DNA of 64,000 nt from Roseivivax sp. GX 12232 (GCF_021272185.1 NZ_JAJSEC010000010.1:1-64000); one strand, 5' to 3'; shown: positions 8,906 to 19,581, numbered from the stretch's first letter. Made by a program: numbers and translations. The notes: a model not told the origin generated them from the sequence alone.

Positions 8906-9439
8906 ATGTCTCGTATTGGTAAGAAGCCGGTCGAACTGCCCTCGGGGGTCTCCGCCTCCGTGTCGGGTCAGACGATCGAAGTGAAGGGCCCCAAGGGCAC
9001 GCAGAGCTTCACCGCCACCGACGACGTCACCATCGTCGTCGAAGGCGACACGGTCTCCGTGTCGCCGCGCGGCAAGTCGAAGCGCGCCCGCCAGCAGTGG
9101 GGGATGGCCCGCACCATGGTCGCGAACCTGGTGCATGGCGTCCAGGAGACCTTCAAGAAAGAGCTGGAGATCCAGGGCGTGGGTTACCGGGCGCAGGTTC
9201 AGGGCAATGTCCTGAAGCTGAACCTCGGCCTCAGCCACGACGTGGATTTCCCCATTCCGGACGGTGTGACTGTCACCGCGGCGAAGCCGACGGAGCTCGT
9301 GGTCGAAGGCCACGACGCCCAGCAGGTCGGCCAGGTCGCGGCGAACATCCGTGATTGGCGGCGTCCCGAGCCCTACAAGGGCAAGGGCATCCGCTACAAG
9401 GGTGAGTACATCTTCCAGAAGGAAGGCAAGAAGAAGTAA
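8906..9439 (+). CDS. rplF: 50S ribosomal protein L6
   Basis: L6 (uL6) lies near the L7/L12 stalk base and the sarcin-ricin loop. The 177-residue protein begins [15 protein letters not shown] and contains the family signature [17 protein letters not shown] near the C-terminus. The frame is open upstream, but AAGGAGG at 8891-8897 and the conserved N-terminus set the ATG at 8906. Twelve bases separate it from rplR. Confidence 0.97.
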   Translation: MSRIGKKPVELPSGVSASVSGQTIEVKGPKGTQSFTATDDVTIVVEGDTVSVSPRGKSKRARQQWGMARTMVANLVHGVQETFKKELEIQGVGYRAQVQGNVLKLNLGLSHDVDFPIPDGVTVTAAKPTELVVEGHDAQQVGQVAANIRDWRRPEPYKGKGIRYKGEYIFQKEGKKK

Positions 9440-9451
9440 GGACGCAAGGAC

Positions 9452-9811
9452 ATGGCTAACAGCAAACGTGACCTGTTCCGCAAACGCCGCCTGCGCGTCC
9501 GGAACAAGCTTCGCAGCGCAAATTCGGGCCGTGCCCGCCTTTCGGTGCATCGCTCGAACAAGAACATCAGCGTTCAGCTGATCGACGACGTCAACGGCCG
9601 GACCCTGGCCGCGGCCTCCTCCATGGAGAAGGCGCTTGGCGTGGTCGGCAAGAACGACCTCGAAGCGGCCCAGAAGGTCGGCGCGGCGATTGCCGAGCGG
9701 GCCAAGAAGGCCGGTGTCGAGGAAGCCTATTTCGACCGTGGGGGCTTTCTGTTCCACGGCCGTGTGAAGGCGCTGGCAGATGCCGCTCGCGAGGGTGGCC
9801 TGAAGCTCTGA
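9452..9811 (+). CDS. rplR: 50S ribosomal protein L18
   Basis: L18 (uL18) binds 5S rRNA with L5. The 119-residue product has the conserved [20 protein letters not shown] block and ends with [21 protein letters not shown] 217-base non-coding gap follows before rpsE, longer than usual in this operon. It holds a weak hairpin (9820-9837) without a T-run and no obvious promoter. Confidence 0.97.
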   Translation: MANSKRDLFRKRRLRVRNKLRSANSGRARLSVHRSNKNISVQLIDDVNGRTLAAASSMEKALGVVGKNDLEAAQKVGAAIAERAKKAGVEEAYFDRGGFLFHGRVKALADAAREGGLKL

Positions 9812-10028
9812 TATGTGAGGGCCGGGGGTTCCCGGCCTTCGCGTCATGTCCCGGGCCGGATCCTCGCGATCGCGGCCCGGGGTGCATTCTCCCGCAGCCG
9901 GCCTGCCGGCACTTGGGAGACCGCAAGGGTAGGCGGGTCCGCCCGCCTCGATGATCGGGGCACCGGAGCGATCCGGGCACTTCGATTGGAACATCGCGCT
10001 GCGGCGCAGAGAAGAACAGGAATGCCAG

Positions 10029-10616
10029 ATGGCAGAACGTGAGAACAGAGGGCGTGGCCGTCGCGATCGCGACGAAGCGCCGGAATTCGCAGATCGCCTT
10101 GTCGCGATCAACCGCGTGTCGAAGACCGTGAAGGGCGGCAAGCGCTTCGGCTTCGCAGCGCTCGTCGTGGTCGGCGATCAGAAGGGCCGCGTCGGCTTTG
10201 GCAAGGGCAAGGCCAAGGAGGTCCCCGAGGCCATCCGCAAGGCCACCGAGCAGGCCAAGCGTGGCATGATGCGCGTGCCGCTGCGCGAGGGCCGCACCCT
10301 GCACCACGACGTCGAGGGCCGCCACGGCGCGGGCCGGGTCGTGATGCGGACCGCCCCCCAGGGTACCGGGATCATCGCCGGTGGTCCGATGCGTGCCGTC
10401 TTCGAGATGCTGGGCGTTCAGGACGTGGTCGCCAAGTCGGTGGGCTCGCAGAACCCCTACAACATGATCCGCGCGACGCTGAACGGCCTGTCGCGTGAGG
10501 CCAGCCCCCGCCAGGTGGCGCAGCGTCGCGGCAAGAAGGTCGCCGACATCCTGCCCAAGCGGGACGAGGCCCCGGATCACGGTGATCCGCAGACCCACCT
10601 CGCCGAGGAGGCATGA
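10029..10616 (+). CDS. rpsE: 30S ribosomal protein S5
   Basis: S5 (uS5) acts in the decoding region and mRNA entry. The 195-residue protein has the S5 double-stranded-RNA-binding part ([20 protein letters not shown], about 20-39) and the conserved [20 protein letters not shown]. The frame extends upstream, but ATG 10029 gives the family N-terminus [20 protein letters not shown] and has GAAGAACAGGA upstream. The C-terminus carries a short acidic tail. The stop overlaps an ATG nine bases before the chosen rpmD start. Confidence 0.95.
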   Translation: MAERENRGRGRRDRDEAPEFADRLVAINRVSKTVKGGKRFGFAALVVVGDQKGRVGFGKGKAKEVPEAIRKATEQAKRGMMRVPLREGRTLHHDVEGRHGAGRVVMRTAPQGTGIIAGGPMRAVFEMLGVQDVVAKSVGSQNPYNMIRATLNGLSREASPRQVAQRRGKKVADILPKRDEAPDHGDPQTHLAEEA

Positions 10617-10621
10617 GCACC

Positions 10622-10810
10622 ATGGCAAAGACCATCGTCGTCAAGCAGATCGGCAGCCCGATCCGCCGCCCCGAGAAGCAGCGCCAGACGCTGATCGGCC
10701 TGGGGCTGAACAAGATGCACAAGACCCGCGAGCTCGAGGACACCCCCTCGGTGCGCGGCATGATCGCCAAGATCCCGCATCTGGTGGAGATCGTCGAAGA
10801 GCGCGGCTGA
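10622..10810 (+). CDS. rpmD: 50S ribosomal protein L30
   Basis: L30 (uL30) is a small 50S protein. The 62-residue product [20 protein letters not shown] matches the family length. An in-frame ATG at 10613 overlaps the rpsE stop, but the GAGGAGG site at 10605-10611 is 1 base from it and 10 bases from ATG 10622, so 10622 is preferred. In most bacteria rplO follows at once; here a terminator and 771 non-coding bases intervene. Confidence 0.93.
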   Translation: MAKTIVVKQIGSPIRRPEKQRQTLIGLGLNKMHKTRELEDTPSVRGMIAKIPHLVEIVEERG

Positions 10811-10842
10811 GCCCGCCCTTCGCATCTTGCGAATACGCTATG

Positions 10843-10880
10843 AAAGGCGCGCTCGGAGAGGGGCGCGCCTTTTGCGTTTT
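10843..10880 (+). terminator. Rho-independent terminator after rpmD
   Basis: Perfect 10-bp stem (AAAGGCGCGC at 10843-10852, GCGCGCCTTT at 10863-10872) with a 10-base loop, continuing into TTGCGTTTT. It ends the first half of the spc cluster. Confidence 0.82.
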
Positions 10881-10910
10881 GGGCGTTGGGTGGGGAGGGC
10901 TGCGCTACCC

Positions 10911-10935
10911 GGGAGCAGGGAGCAGGGAGCAGGGG
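10911..10935. repeat. Heptanucleotide tandem repeat
   Basis: GGGAGCA repeated three times (10911-10931) followed by GGGG, between the rpmD terminator and the R1 repeat. It is a short simple repeat that could vary in copy number. Nothing else is recognisable from 10936 to 11057. Confidence 0.6.
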
Positions 10936-11057
10936 CTTGGGTCGGCGTGACTGTTGGCTCGACGGTCGATCAGGGCGTGTCTCCCCGAACGCCACAAGAA
11001 CGAACGGTTACACCAACGTCCGCCGCTCCCCAGAATCCCCCTCGCCACCATCCCCCA

Positions 11058-11224
11058 CAGAGGGCGCGCGCCGGACCGGGGGCCGGCGCTGCCGACCTCT
11101 GAGCTGCGCGCTTTATCCCAGCAAGGTCATTGCTCACTGTGAGCTAGGCACGCCACCCCAAGGAGCGCCGGCCCATCGGGCCGGTCCGGCGCGCGCCCGG
11201 CACCTTCGGTGCTATTCGGGCGCA
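11058..11224 (+). repeat. Dispersed structured repeat R1, copy A
   Basis: First of seven copies of a roughly 168-bp intergenic element. It starts CAGAGGGCGCGCGCCGGACC and ends TTCGGTGCTATTCGGGCGCA. The ends are complementary, and the middle contains the conserved CGCTTTATCCCAGCAAGGTC. This copy lies inside the spc ribosomal cluster, between the rpmD terminator and the rplO promoter. It has no coding potential of its own; short open frames through it are by-products of GC-rich sequence. Confidence 0.85.
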
Positions 11225-11339
11225 TGCTGGTCGCGGTTGAGCAGCGTGTGGAGAGAGGCCAGAGGGAAGGGGGCCGGCGCGCGTCGCTCTGAATGACCCG
11301 CATGGCTCCGGCCGACCCGATTGTCGCGCGACCACGTCG

Positions 11340-11456
11340 CACCAAGCGCCACCCGCGCCCAGCACCACCGCCCCAAACCCCGCGCCCGCACACCCCCGTC
11401 ACCCCACCCCGCCACAACGTCACCGGGAATTCTGCCGCCCATCCCCGCGCCTGCCC
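11340..11456 (+). other. C-rich, G-poor tract before the rplO promoter
   Basis: About 115 bases strongly biased to C with few G, for example CACCACCGCCCCAAACCCCG. Such tracts are the usual form of Rho-loading sites in RNA. If functional, it would stop readthrough transcripts ahead of the rplO promoter at 11457. The role is inferred from composition only. Confidence 0.35.
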
Positions 11457-11485
11457 TTGAACCGCCTGCCCACCCCGTCTATACG
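11457..11485 (+). promoter_or_regulatory. Predicted promoter for rplO-secY-adk
   Basis: TTGAAC (11457-11462), 17-bp spacer, TATACG (11480-11485), 96 bases before rplO. It has the same -10 hexamer and spacing as the rpmC and rpsU promoters in this window. Confidence 0.65.
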
Positions 11486-11581
11486 CCCCCGGTGATCTCT
11501 GAGGATCACACCGACCACATCTGAAAACGCCGCGTTTGGCCCATCCGTCGCTGGGGGCCACATCCGGCAAGGAGAAGCGAC

Positions 11582-12049
11582 ATGAAACTCAACGAACTGC
11601 GCGACAACGAAGGCGCCAACCGCCGCAAGAAGCGTATCGGCCGCGGCCCGGGCTCGGGCGTCGGCAAGATGGGCGGCCGCGGCATCAAGGGCCAGAAGTC
11701 TCGTTCGGGCGTGGCCATCAACGGCTACGAGGGCGGCCAGATGCCGCTCTACCAGCGCCTGCCGAAGCGCGGCTTCAACAAGCCCAACCGCAAGACCTTC
11801 GCCGTCGTGAACCTCGGCATCATCCAGAAGTTCATCGAGGCCGGCAAGCTCGACGCGGGCAAGCCGATCGACGAGGACGCTCTGGTCGCCTCCGGCGTCG
11901 TGCGCCGCAAGCTCGACGGCATCCGCGTGCTCGCCAAGGGCGACATCTCGTCCAAGGTCTCGCTGACCGTCACCGGCGCCTCGAAGTCGGCTGTCGCCGC
12001 GGTCGAGAAGGCCGGCGGTTCGATCACCACGGCTCAGGCGGCCGAATAA
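11582..12049 (+). CDS. rplO: 50S ribosomal protein L15
   Basis: L15 (uL15) is a late-assembly 50S protein. The 155-residue product begins [20 protein letters not shown] and has the glycine-rich [20 protein letters not shown] segment (about 20-39). AAGGAGAAG precedes the ATG. It starts the second half of the spc cluster behind its own promoter, instead of following rpmD directly. A hairpin follows before secY. Confidence 0.96.
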   Translation: MKLNELRDNEGANRRKKRIGRGPGSGVGKMGGRGIKGQKSRSGVAINGYEGGQMPLYQRLPKRGFNKPNRKTFAVVNLGIIQKFIEAGKLDAGKPIDEDALVASGVVRRKLDGIRVLAKGDISSKVSLTVTGASKSAVAAVEKAGGSITTAQAAE

Positions 12050-12096
12050 AGGTTGTGGGCGGCCCGCGCGCCGCTTACATCCGTTAGCAGTTTCCG

Positions 12097-12134
12097 ACGC
12101 CGCCTCAGCCCCTCAAGGCTCGGGGCGGCGTTTG
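12097..12134 (+). terminator. Attenuator-like hairpin between rplO and secY
   Basis: Eight-bp stem (ACGCCGCC at 12097-12104, GGCGGCGT at 12124-12131) with an inner AGCC/GGCT pairing and a short T-run (TTT) after it. Since secY needs to be transcribed from upstream, this is more likely an attenuator or processing hairpin than a full stop. Confidence 0.4.
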
Positions 12135-12155
12135 ACCGAATAGAGAGACCGCTTC

Positions 12156-13516
<1,361 letters not shown>

Positions 13517-13520
<4 letters not shown>

Positions 13521-14173
13521 ACATCATTCTTCTCGGACCGCCGGGTGCCGGCAAAGGCACCCAGGCCCGCCACCTCGTCGATGGCCGTGGCATGACCCAG
13601 CTCTCGACCGGCGACATGCTGCGCGAAGCCAAGGACTCGGGCACCGAGATGGGCCAGGTCGTGGCCGATGTGATGGCCAAGGGCGAGCTGGTGACCGACG
13701 AGATCGTGATCGGCCTGATCCGCGAGAAGCTGCAGGGCGAGAAGACCGCGGGCTTCATCTTCGACGGCTTCCCGCGCACGCTCGCCCAGGCCGATGCGCT
13801 TGGCGCGCTCCTGGCCGAGCAGGGCGAGAGCCTCGATGCGGTGATCGAGATGCGCGTCGACGACGAGGCGCTGGTCGAGCGCATCACCGCGCGGTCGACC
13901 TGCGGCAACTGCGGCGAGGTCTACAACGACAAGACCAAGCCGATCCCGGCCGATGGCGTCTGCTCGAACTGCGGCGAGAAGGCCGAGTTCAAGCGCCGCG
14001 CCGACGACAACGCCGAGAGCCTCAAGCAGCGGCTGATGGAATACTACAAGAAGACCTCGCCGCTCCTGGGCTACTACTACGCCAAGGGCCAGCTCGAGCG
14101 GGTCGACGGTCTGGGCGACATCTCCGAGGTGCAATCGGCAATCGCCGGCGTGCTTGACGCCACGGCATCTTGA
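13517..14173 (+). CDS. adk: Adenylate kinase, zinc-lid type
   Basis: Catalyses ATP + AMP = 2 ADP in the cytosol. The 218-residue product has the P-loop GPPGAGKGT at residues 7-15, FDGFPRT near residue 80 and a long lid containing four cysteines (129, 132, 149 and 152, as CGNC and CSNC), which indicates a structural zinc site as in Gram-positive enzymes. It overlaps secY by 4 bases and is followed by a hairpin terminator. Confidence 0.97.
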
Positions 14174-14256
14174 ACAATTTCTGCGGATGCACAGTTATCG
14201 CCTTGGAATGAGCGACCGCGCATTCCCTTCGTAAGGCACAGCCAAAGACGGTTTCT

Positions 14257-14293
14257 GAAAGGCGTCCGGTCCCCCTCCCGGGCGCCTTTCTCG
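14257..14293 (+). terminator. Hairpin terminator after adk
   Basis: Thirteen-bp stem with one G-T wobble (GAAAGGCGTCCGG at 14257-14269, CCGGGCGCCTTTC at 14278-14290). The T-rich end of the stem is followed only by TCG, so termination may be incomplete. Confidence 0.6.
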
Positions 14294-14439
14294 TAAGCGC
14301 CCGCGGGCGCACCGAAGCGCATCGCAGCGGGAGCGGGGCAGGGGCCTTGCCGGCGCAGGCACCGCGCCCCATATCCTTGGCCAAGGCCGCACCCCGCCCG
14401 CGATCTTCGCGGGTCGGCGGCGGGGCTCCGCCTGAGGGC

Positions 14440-14468
14440 TTGACCCCCCGGTCAAATCACACTACCCA
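14440..14468 (+). promoter_or_regulatory. Candidate promoter for rpsM-rpsK-rpoA-rplQ
   Basis: TTGACC (14440-14445), 17-bp spacer, TACCCA (14463-14468), 160 bases before rpsM. The -35 is good; the -10 keeps only the first two consensus bases. The -35 is also one arm of the small inverted repeat TTGACC/GGTCAA. The rest of the 454-base gap 14174-14627 shows only the adk terminator and no gene. Confidence 0.4.
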
Positions 14469-14627
14469 CCGGCATCTCCGAAAGGGGAATCGCCTTTTGC
14501 GGCGTGTTTTCCGACCGCCGCAAGACCACCTGATCGACAATTGGCCCGCGGGCGTCGCCGCCCAAGGGCCTTGTGTTGTGAAAAAAGGTTCTGGAGCTAC
14601 GGAACCGCAACTAGAGGACATAGAGAC

Positions 14628-14996
14628 TTGGCACGTATTGCCGGCGTCAACATCCCGACGAACAAACGGGTGCCCATCGCACTCACCTACATCCACGGCA
14701 TCGGCCCGAACTCCGCCCAGGAGATCTGCCAGGCCGTCAACATCGACGCGACCCGTCGCGTGAACGAGCTGAGCGACGCCGAAGTCGTCGCCATGCGCGA
14801 GCACATCGACGCGAACTACACCGTCGAGGGCGACCTGCGCCGTGAGGTTCAGATCAACGTCAAGCGCCTGATGGACCTCGGCTGCTACCGCGGCCTGCGC
14901 CATCGTCGCAACCTCCCCGTGCGCGGTCAGCGCACCCACACCAATGCCCGCACCCGCAAGGGCCCGGCCAAGCCGATCGCTGGCAAGAAGAAGTAA
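14628..14996 (+). CDS. rpsM: 30S ribosomal protein S13 (TTG start)
   Basis: S13 (uS13) contacts tRNA and the 50S subunit from the 30S head. The frame has no ATG near the family N-terminus; the conserved [20 protein letters not shown] is preceded by a TTG at 14628, and AGAGGA at 14613-14618 lies 9 bases before it. This gives the standard 122 residues, so TTG is taken as start. The C-terminus [20 protein letters not shown] is conserved. It heads the alpha cluster. Confidence 0.93.
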   Translation: MARIAGVNIPTNKRVPIALTYIHGIGPNSAQEICQAVNIDATRRVNELSDAEVVAMREHIDANYTVEGDLRREVQINVKRLMDLGCYRGLRHRRNLPVRGQRTHTNARTRKGPAKPIAGKKK

Positions 14997-15011
14997 GGGA
15001 GGCTCGCAACA

Positions 15012-15404
15012 ATGGCACGTGATACCCGTCGCGGAGGCAAGAAGAAGGTCTCCAAGAACATTGCAGCTGGCGTCGCCCATGTGAATTCCAGCTTCAACAA
15101 CACCAAGGTCCTGATCTCGGACGTGCAAGGCAACGCGATCTCCTGGTCGTCCGCCGGCACCATGGGCTTCAAGGGCTCGCGCAAGTCGACGCCCTATGCC
15201 GCGCAGCTCGCGGCCGAGGACGCCGGCAAGAAGGCGCAGGAGCACGGCGTCAAGACCCTCGAGGTCGAGGTGCAGGGCCCCGGTTCGGGCCGCGAATCCG
15301 CGCTGCGCGCGCTCGCCGCTGTCGGCTTCAACATCACGTCGATCCGCGACGTGACGCCGATCGCGCACAACGGCTGCCGCCCGCCCAAGCGTCGCCGCGT
15401 CTGA
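15012..15404 (+). CDS. rpsK: 30S ribosomal protein S11
   Basis: S11 (uS11) lines the mRNA exit on the 30S platform. The 130-residue product has [20 protein letters not shown] near residue 16 and the highly conserved [11 protein letters not shown]-terminus. GGGAGG lies before the ATG. A strong hairpin follows in the short gap to rpoA. Confidence 0.97.
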   Translation: MARDTRRGGKKKVSKNIAAGVAHVNSSFNNTKVLISDVQGNAISWSSAGTMGFKGSRKSTPYAAQLAAEDAGKKAQEHGVKTLEVEVQGPGSGRESALRALAAVGFNITSIRDVTPIAHNGCRPPKRRRV

Positions 15405-15420
15405 TACGGACGTTTTCTTG

Positions 15421-15451
15421 TCCGGGGCCCGGCATTTGTCCGGGCCCCGGA
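15421..15451 (+). other. Perfect hairpin between rpsK and rpoA
   Basis: Twelve-bp perfect stem (TCCGGGGCCCGG at 15421-15432, CCGGGCCCCGGA at 15440-15451) with a 7-base loop and no T-run. It may set the ratio of rpoA to ribosomal transcripts by attenuation or RNA processing. Confidence 0.5.
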
Positions 15452-15522
15452 CCTCGCGTTTCTTAACCTCGGGCGTCTCGAGCCTTCCGGACATGGGGTC
15501 GAGACAGGAATGGAGGTCATAC

Positions 15523-16539
15523 ATGATCCACAAGAATTGGGCAGAGCTCATCAAGCCGACCCAGCTTGATGTTCGTCCCGGCAACGAACCGGCCAAATCC
15601 GCGACCCTGGTCGCCGAACCGCTCGAGCGCGGCTTCGGCCTGACGCTCGGCAACGCGCTGCGCCGGGTTCTCCTGTCGTCGCTGCAGGGCGCGGCGATCA
15701 CCTCGGTGCAGATCGACAACGTGCTGCACGAGTTTTCCTCGGTCGACGGCGTCCGCGAGGATGTGACCGACATCGTCCTGAACCTCAAGGCCGTCTCGCT
15801 GAAGATGGAAGTTGAAGGGCCGAAGCGGCTGTCGATTTCGAAAAAGGGCCCCGGCGTCGTCACCGCCGGCGACATCTCGGAATCGAACGGCATCGAGGTC
15901 CTGAACAAGGACCACGTGATCTGCCACCTGGACGAGGGCGCCGAGCTCTACATGGAGCTCACCGTCAACCAGGGCAAAGGTTACGTCTCGGCCGACAAGA
16001 ACAAGCCCGAGGATGCGCCCATCGGCCTGATGCCGATCGACGCGATCTATTCCCCGGTCAAGAAGGTCGCCTATGACGTGCAGCCCACCCGCGAGGGCCA
16101 GGTGCTGGACTACGACAAGCTGACCATGAAGATCGAGACCGACGGTTCCGTCAGCCCCGAGGACGCCATCGCCTTCGCGGCGCGCATCCTGCAGGACCAG
16201 CTGTCGATCTTCGTCAACTTCGACGAGCCGGAAAGCGCCCAGCGTCAGGACGACGACGACGGCCTCGAGTTCAACCCGCTTCTGCTGAAGAAGGTCGACG
16301 AGCTCGAACTGTCGGTGCGTTCGGCCAACTGCCTGAAGAACGACAACATCGTCTATATCGGCGACCTGATCCAGAAGACCGAAGCCGAGATGCTGCGCAC
16401 TCCGAACTTCGGCCGCAAGTCGCTGAACGAGATCAAGGAAGTGCTCTCGGGCATGGGCCTGCATCTCGGCATGGACGTCGAGGACTGGCCGCCGGACAAC
16501 ATCGAGGATCTCTCGAAGAAGATGGAAGACCAGTTCTGA
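15523..16539 (+). CDS. rpoA: RNA polymerase alpha subunit
   Basis: The alpha dimer nucleates RNA polymerase assembly and its C-terminal domain contacts UP elements and activators. The 338-residue product has the N-terminal domain signature [20 protein letters not shown] (about 32-51) and the C-terminal domain motif [20 protein letters not shown] near residue 290. The frame is open upstream, but the family N-terminus [15 protein letters not shown] and TGGAGG at 15511-15516 fix ATG 15523. Confidence 0.97.
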   Translation: MIHKNWAELIKPTQLDVRPGNEPAKSATLVAEPLERGFGLTLGNALRRVLLSSLQGAAITSVQIDNVLHEFSSVDGVREDVTDIVLNLKAVSLKMEVEGPKRLSISKKGPGVVTAGDISESNGIEVLNKDHVICHLDEGAELYMELTVNQGKGYVSADKNKPEDAPIGLMPIDAIYSPVKKVAYDVQPTREGQVLDYDKLTMKIETDGSVSPEDAIAFAARILQDQLSIFVNFDEPESAQRQDDDDGLEFNPLLLKKVDELELSVRSANCLKNDNIVYIGDLIQKTEAEMLRTPNFGRKSLNEIKEVLSGMGLHLGMDVEDWPPDNIEDLSKKMEDQF

Positions 16540-16661
16540 GACATGCCCGTCCGGGTGGCCCACCCGCCCGGACGCCGCATCGGGTCCCATGACCCCAAGG
16601 AGAGCGGCCTCACCACGCATGGGCCGCCGGACAAAGCAAAACGAACCTAGGAGACACGACA

Positions 16662-17087
16662 ATGCGTCACGCAAAAGGCTACCGCCGCCTCAACCGCACC
16701 CATGAGCACCGCAAGGCGCTCTGGGCCAACATGGCCGGCTCGCTGATCGAGCACGAGCAGATCAAGACGACCCTGCCGAAGGCCAAGGAACTGCGCCCGA
16801 TCGTCGAGAAGCTGATCACGCTCGGCAAGCGCGGCGATCTGCACGCCCGCCGCCAGGCCGCAGCCCAGCTCAAGCAGGATGCCCACGTCGAGAAGCTTTT
16901 CGAAGTGCTGGGCCCCCGGTACGCCGAGCGCCAGGGCGGCTACATCCGCGTCCTGAAGGCCGGCTTCCGCTATGGCGACATGGCGCCCATGGCCATCATC
17001 GAGCTCGTGGACCGCGATCCCGAGGCGAAAGGCGCGGGCGACAAGGCCCGTCTCGAGGCCGAAGAGGCCTTCGCCGACGAGGAGTGA
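16662..17087 (+). CDS. rplQ: 50S ribosomal protein L17
   Basis: L17 (bL17) is a bacteria-specific 50S protein. The 141-residue product has the conserved [20 protein letters not shown] start and [20 protein letters not shown], with an acidic C-terminal extension ([10 protein letters not shown]). A hairpin (16548-16574) lies in the 122-base gap from rpoA. It is the last gene of the alpha cluster and has a strong terminator. Confidence 0.97.
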   Translation: MRHAKGYRRLNRTHEHRKALWANMAGSLIEHEQIKTTLPKAKELRPIVEKLITLGKRGDLHARRQAAAQLKQDAHVEKLFEVLGPRYAERQGGYIRVLKAGFRYGDMAPMAIIELVDRDPEAKGAGDKARLEAEEAFADEE

Positions 17088-17125
17088 TCCCCGGGGCGCG
17101 CGTCCCGCGCCCGACCGATCTTCCT

Positions 17126-17162
17126 GGCCCCGCCGGTTCCGCCGGCGGGGCCTTTTCTTTTC
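17126..17162 (+). terminator. Rho-independent terminator after rplQ
   Basis: Perfect 11-bp stem (GGCCCCGCCGG at 17126-17136, CCGGCGGGGCC at 17142-17152), 5-base loop, then TTTTCTTTTCC. Confidence 0.9.
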
Positions 17163-17271
17163 CGGCCCTTTTCCGCGCCCCGCATGGCCCCTCGCGGGCC
17201 TCCGCACTGGCAGCGGCGCGCGGAATGCCTATCTGTCCCCGGCGAGGACGCAACGAAAGGACAGGCCCCCC

Positions 17272-17862
17272 GTGCAGCGCACGCACAGCATCGAGGATGT
17301 CTTCGACCGGATCGAGGCGGCCACCGGCGACGGGCGGCTGACCCTGGGCGAGGCGGTGGACGCGCTTGGCGGGCGCGGCTACGGGCCCTTCCTCTTCCTG
17401 CCCGCGCTCCTGGAGATCACGCCTTTCGGCGGCATCCCCGGCGTTCCGACGCTGCTGGCGCTGCTGATCAGCCTTTTCGCGGTGCAGGTCGCCCTTGGCC
17501 GCGACCGGATCTGGGCGCCCGCCGTGCTGCGCGCCCGCTCGGTCGAGGGGGAGCGCCTGCACCAGGCCATCGAGATGCTGCGCCCCGCCGGCCAACGCGT
17601 CGAGCGCTGGTTCCCCGGCCGCCTGCCGATGCTGGTGCGCGGCCCGGTGCGGCGGCTCGCGGCGCTGGTGGTGGTGACACTCTGCCTGACCGTGCCGGCA
17701 CTGGAGCTGGTGCCCTTCGCCAGCACCGCGCCGATGGCGGCGATCGCGATGATCGGCCTGGCGCTGACCCTGCGCGACGGGCTCCTCATGGCGCTGGGGT
17801 TCGCGCTCTCGGCGGGCGCGGTCGGGGTGATCGTCTGGGCGCTCCTGAGGCTGCCGATCTGA
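17272..17862 (+). CDS. ExoD-family membrane protein
   Basis: Member of the exopolysaccharide-synthesis ExoD family (PF06055), inner-membrane proteins first noted in Rhizobium for exopolysaccharide and alkali tolerance; the molecular function is unknown. The 196-residue product has a short soluble N-terminus, the family stretch GPFLFLPALLEITPFGGIPG (about 42-61) and further hydrophobic segments in the C-terminal half. GTG 17272, 10 bases after AAGGA, is chosen because no ATG fits. It appears to be a single gene after the rplQ terminator. Confidence 0.78.
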   Translation: MQRTHSIEDVFDRIEAATGDGRLTLGEAVDALGGRGYGPFLFLPALLEITPFGGIPGVPTLLALLISLFAVQVALGRDRIWAPAVLRARSVEGERLHQAIEMLRPAGQRVERWFPGRLPMLVRGPVRRLAALVVVTLCLTVPALELVPFASTAPMAAIAMIGLALTLRDGLLMALGFALSAGAVGVIVWALLRLPI

Positions 17863-18004
17863 GCCACGCGCCGTGCCCCTTGCCCGCGCGCTTGCAAAGC
17901 CCGCGGGCGGGCGACATATCTCGGCCCATGACCTGTTTCCGGCCCTTGCCCAGCGCCGCCGCCGCCCCTCCGCGCCCCCGCGCCGCGCGAGAGGCGCGCC
18001 GCTG

Positions 18005-19354
18005 ATGGGCGATCTCTTCGACAGCGACCCCGGGCCCGAGCGCCCCGGCACCGAGACCGCGCCGTCCCGCGCCGCGGGCCCCGACCGCGCGCCACGCCCG
18101 CTGGCCGACCGGCTCCGGCCGCAAAGTCTCGACGAGGTGATCGGCCAGGACCAGATCCTCGGGGACGACGGCCCCCTGCGGGTCATGCTCGACGGCGGCG
18201 CGCTCGGCTCGATCGTCTTCTGGGGCCCGCCCGGGGTCGGCAAGACCACCATCGCGCGGCTCCTGGCGCATGAGACCGACCTGGAGTTCGTGCAGATCAG
18301 CGCGATCTTTTCCGGCGTCGCCGAGCTGCGCAAGGTCTTCGACGCCGCCCGCCAGCGCCGCCGGGCGGGGCAGGGCACGCTGCTTTTCGTCGACGAGATC
18401 CACCGCTTCAACAAGGCCCAGCAGGACAGCTTCCTGCCGCATATGGAAGACGGCACCATCCTGCTCGTCGGCGCCACCACCGAGAACCCGAGCTTCGAGC
18501 TGAACGCGGCGCTTCTGTCGCGCGCCCAGGTCATGGTGTTGACCCGCCTCGAGGAGCGTGACCTCGCCGACCTCCTGGCGCGCGCCGAGGCGGAACTGGG
18601 CGCGCCCCTGCCGCTCGACGAGGGCGCGCGCCGGGCGCTTCTGGAGATGGCCGACGGCGACGGTCGGGCGCTTCTGAACCTGGTCGAACAGATCGCCGCC
18701 TGGAGCACCGAGGCGCCGCTTGGCCGCGAGGCGCTGTCGAAGCGGCTGATGCGACGCGCGGCGCAATACGACAAGTCCGGCGACGGGCATTACAACCTGA
18801 TCTCGGCGCTGCACAAATCGGTGCGCGGCTCGGATCCCGATGCCGCGCTCTACTGGTTCGCGCGGATGCTCGAGGCCGGCGAGGACCCGCGCTACCTGGC
18901 GCGGCGGCTGACCCGGATGGCGGTCGAGGACATCTGCCTGGCCGATCCCGAGGCGCAGCGGGTCTGCCTCGAGGCCTGGCAAAGCTACGAACGCCTGGGC
19001 TCGCCCGAGGGCGAACTGGCGCTGGCCAACGCGGTGATCTACCTCGCCCTCGCGCCGAAATCCAACGCCGCCTACAGCGCCTACAAGGCCGCCCGCGAGG
19101 CGGCGCGGAAGTCCGGCTCGGCGCCGCCGCCGAAACACATCCTGAACGCGCCGACCAAGCTCATGTCGGAACAGGGCTACGGCGCGGGATACGCCTATGA
19201 CCACGACCAGGACGAGGCCTTCTCGGGCCAGAACTACTTCCCCGAAGGCATGGCGCGCCCGGAGTTCTACCGCCCCGTGGAGCGCGGCTTCGAACGCGAG
19301 CTGAAGAAACGCCAGGACTACTTCGCCCGTCTCCGCCGCGAGCGCGGCACCTGA
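18005..19354 (+). CDS. rarA: Replication-associated recombination protein A (AAA+ ATPase)
   Basis: RarA/MgsA acts at stalled replication forks as a clamp-loader-like AAA+ ATPase. The 449-residue protein has Walker A GPPGVGKTT (about 74-82), Walker B with DEIHRFNK (about 130-137), the sensor GATTENPSFELN and the C-terminal conserved region AVEDICLADPEAQ and PPKHILNAPT. The frame extends 44 codons upstream; ATG 18005 gives the usual MGDLFD start. There is no close neighbour in the same direction. Confidence 0.94.
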   Translation: MGDLFDSDPGPERPGTETAPSRAAGPDRAPRPLADRLRPQSLDEVIGQDQILGDDGPLRVMLDGGALGSIVFWGPPGVGKTTIARLLAHETDLEFVQISAIFSGVAELRKVFDAARQRRRAGQGTLLFVDEIHRFNKAQQDSFLPHMEDGTILLVGATTENPSFELNAALLSRAQVMVLTRLEERDLADLLARAEAELGAPLPLDEGARRALLEMADGDGRALLNLVEQIAAWSTEAPLGREALSKRLMRRAAQYDKSGDGHYNLISALHKSVRGSDPDAALYWFARMLEAGEDPRYLARRLTRMAVEDICLADPEAQRVCLEAWQSYERLGSPEGELALANAVIYLALAPKSNAAYSAYKAAREAARKSGSAPPPKHILNAPTKLMSEQGYGAGYAYDHDQDEAFSGQNYFPEGMARPEFYRPVERGFERELKKRQDYFARLRRERGT

Positions 19355-19486
19355 CCGCGCGCCGCGCCGCCGCCCACAGCCAGAAACACCCGCCCAACAA
19401 AAAGCGCGCCCCGCAAAGCGCGCCTTCCACAGTCACCACCCGCAGCCCACCCGCCGGGCCCAAAGCGCGCCGCCCCCCTGCCTTCA

Positions 19487-19530
19487 GCATGGCGAAAATA
19501 CCTCGGGAGCGCGAGGGCAGAGCCCTCGCC
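19487..19530 (-). repeat. Short palindromic repeat R2, copy 1
   Basis: Read on the minus strand: an 8-bp stem (GCGAGGGC/GCCCTCGC, plus positions 19511-19529) followed by GCTCCCGAGGTATTTTCGCC. A second, diverged copy is at 33491-33549; both share CCCTCGCGCTCCC, GAGGTATTT and CATGC. It lies between the convergent rarA and mcl1 genes and could act as a bidirectional stop. Confidence 0.6.
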
Positions 19531-19581
19531 GCCCGGGCACCGGGCGCCATCACGCCCGGACACCCGGCCCCAAACCGAAGC

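Noticed and set aside
10613-10621. ATG at 10613 as rpmD start
   Set aside because: The GAGGAGG site ends one base before it, too close for initiation; ATG 10622 has proper spacing and the family N-terminus.
11058-11224. R1 as a conventional insertion sequence
   Set aside because: It is only about 168 bp and encodes no transposase; none was seen elsewhere in the window.
15421-15451. True terminator between rpsK and rpoA
   Set aside because: The stem is strong but there is no T-run and rpoA has no clear promoter after it, so an attenuator or processing role is more likely.
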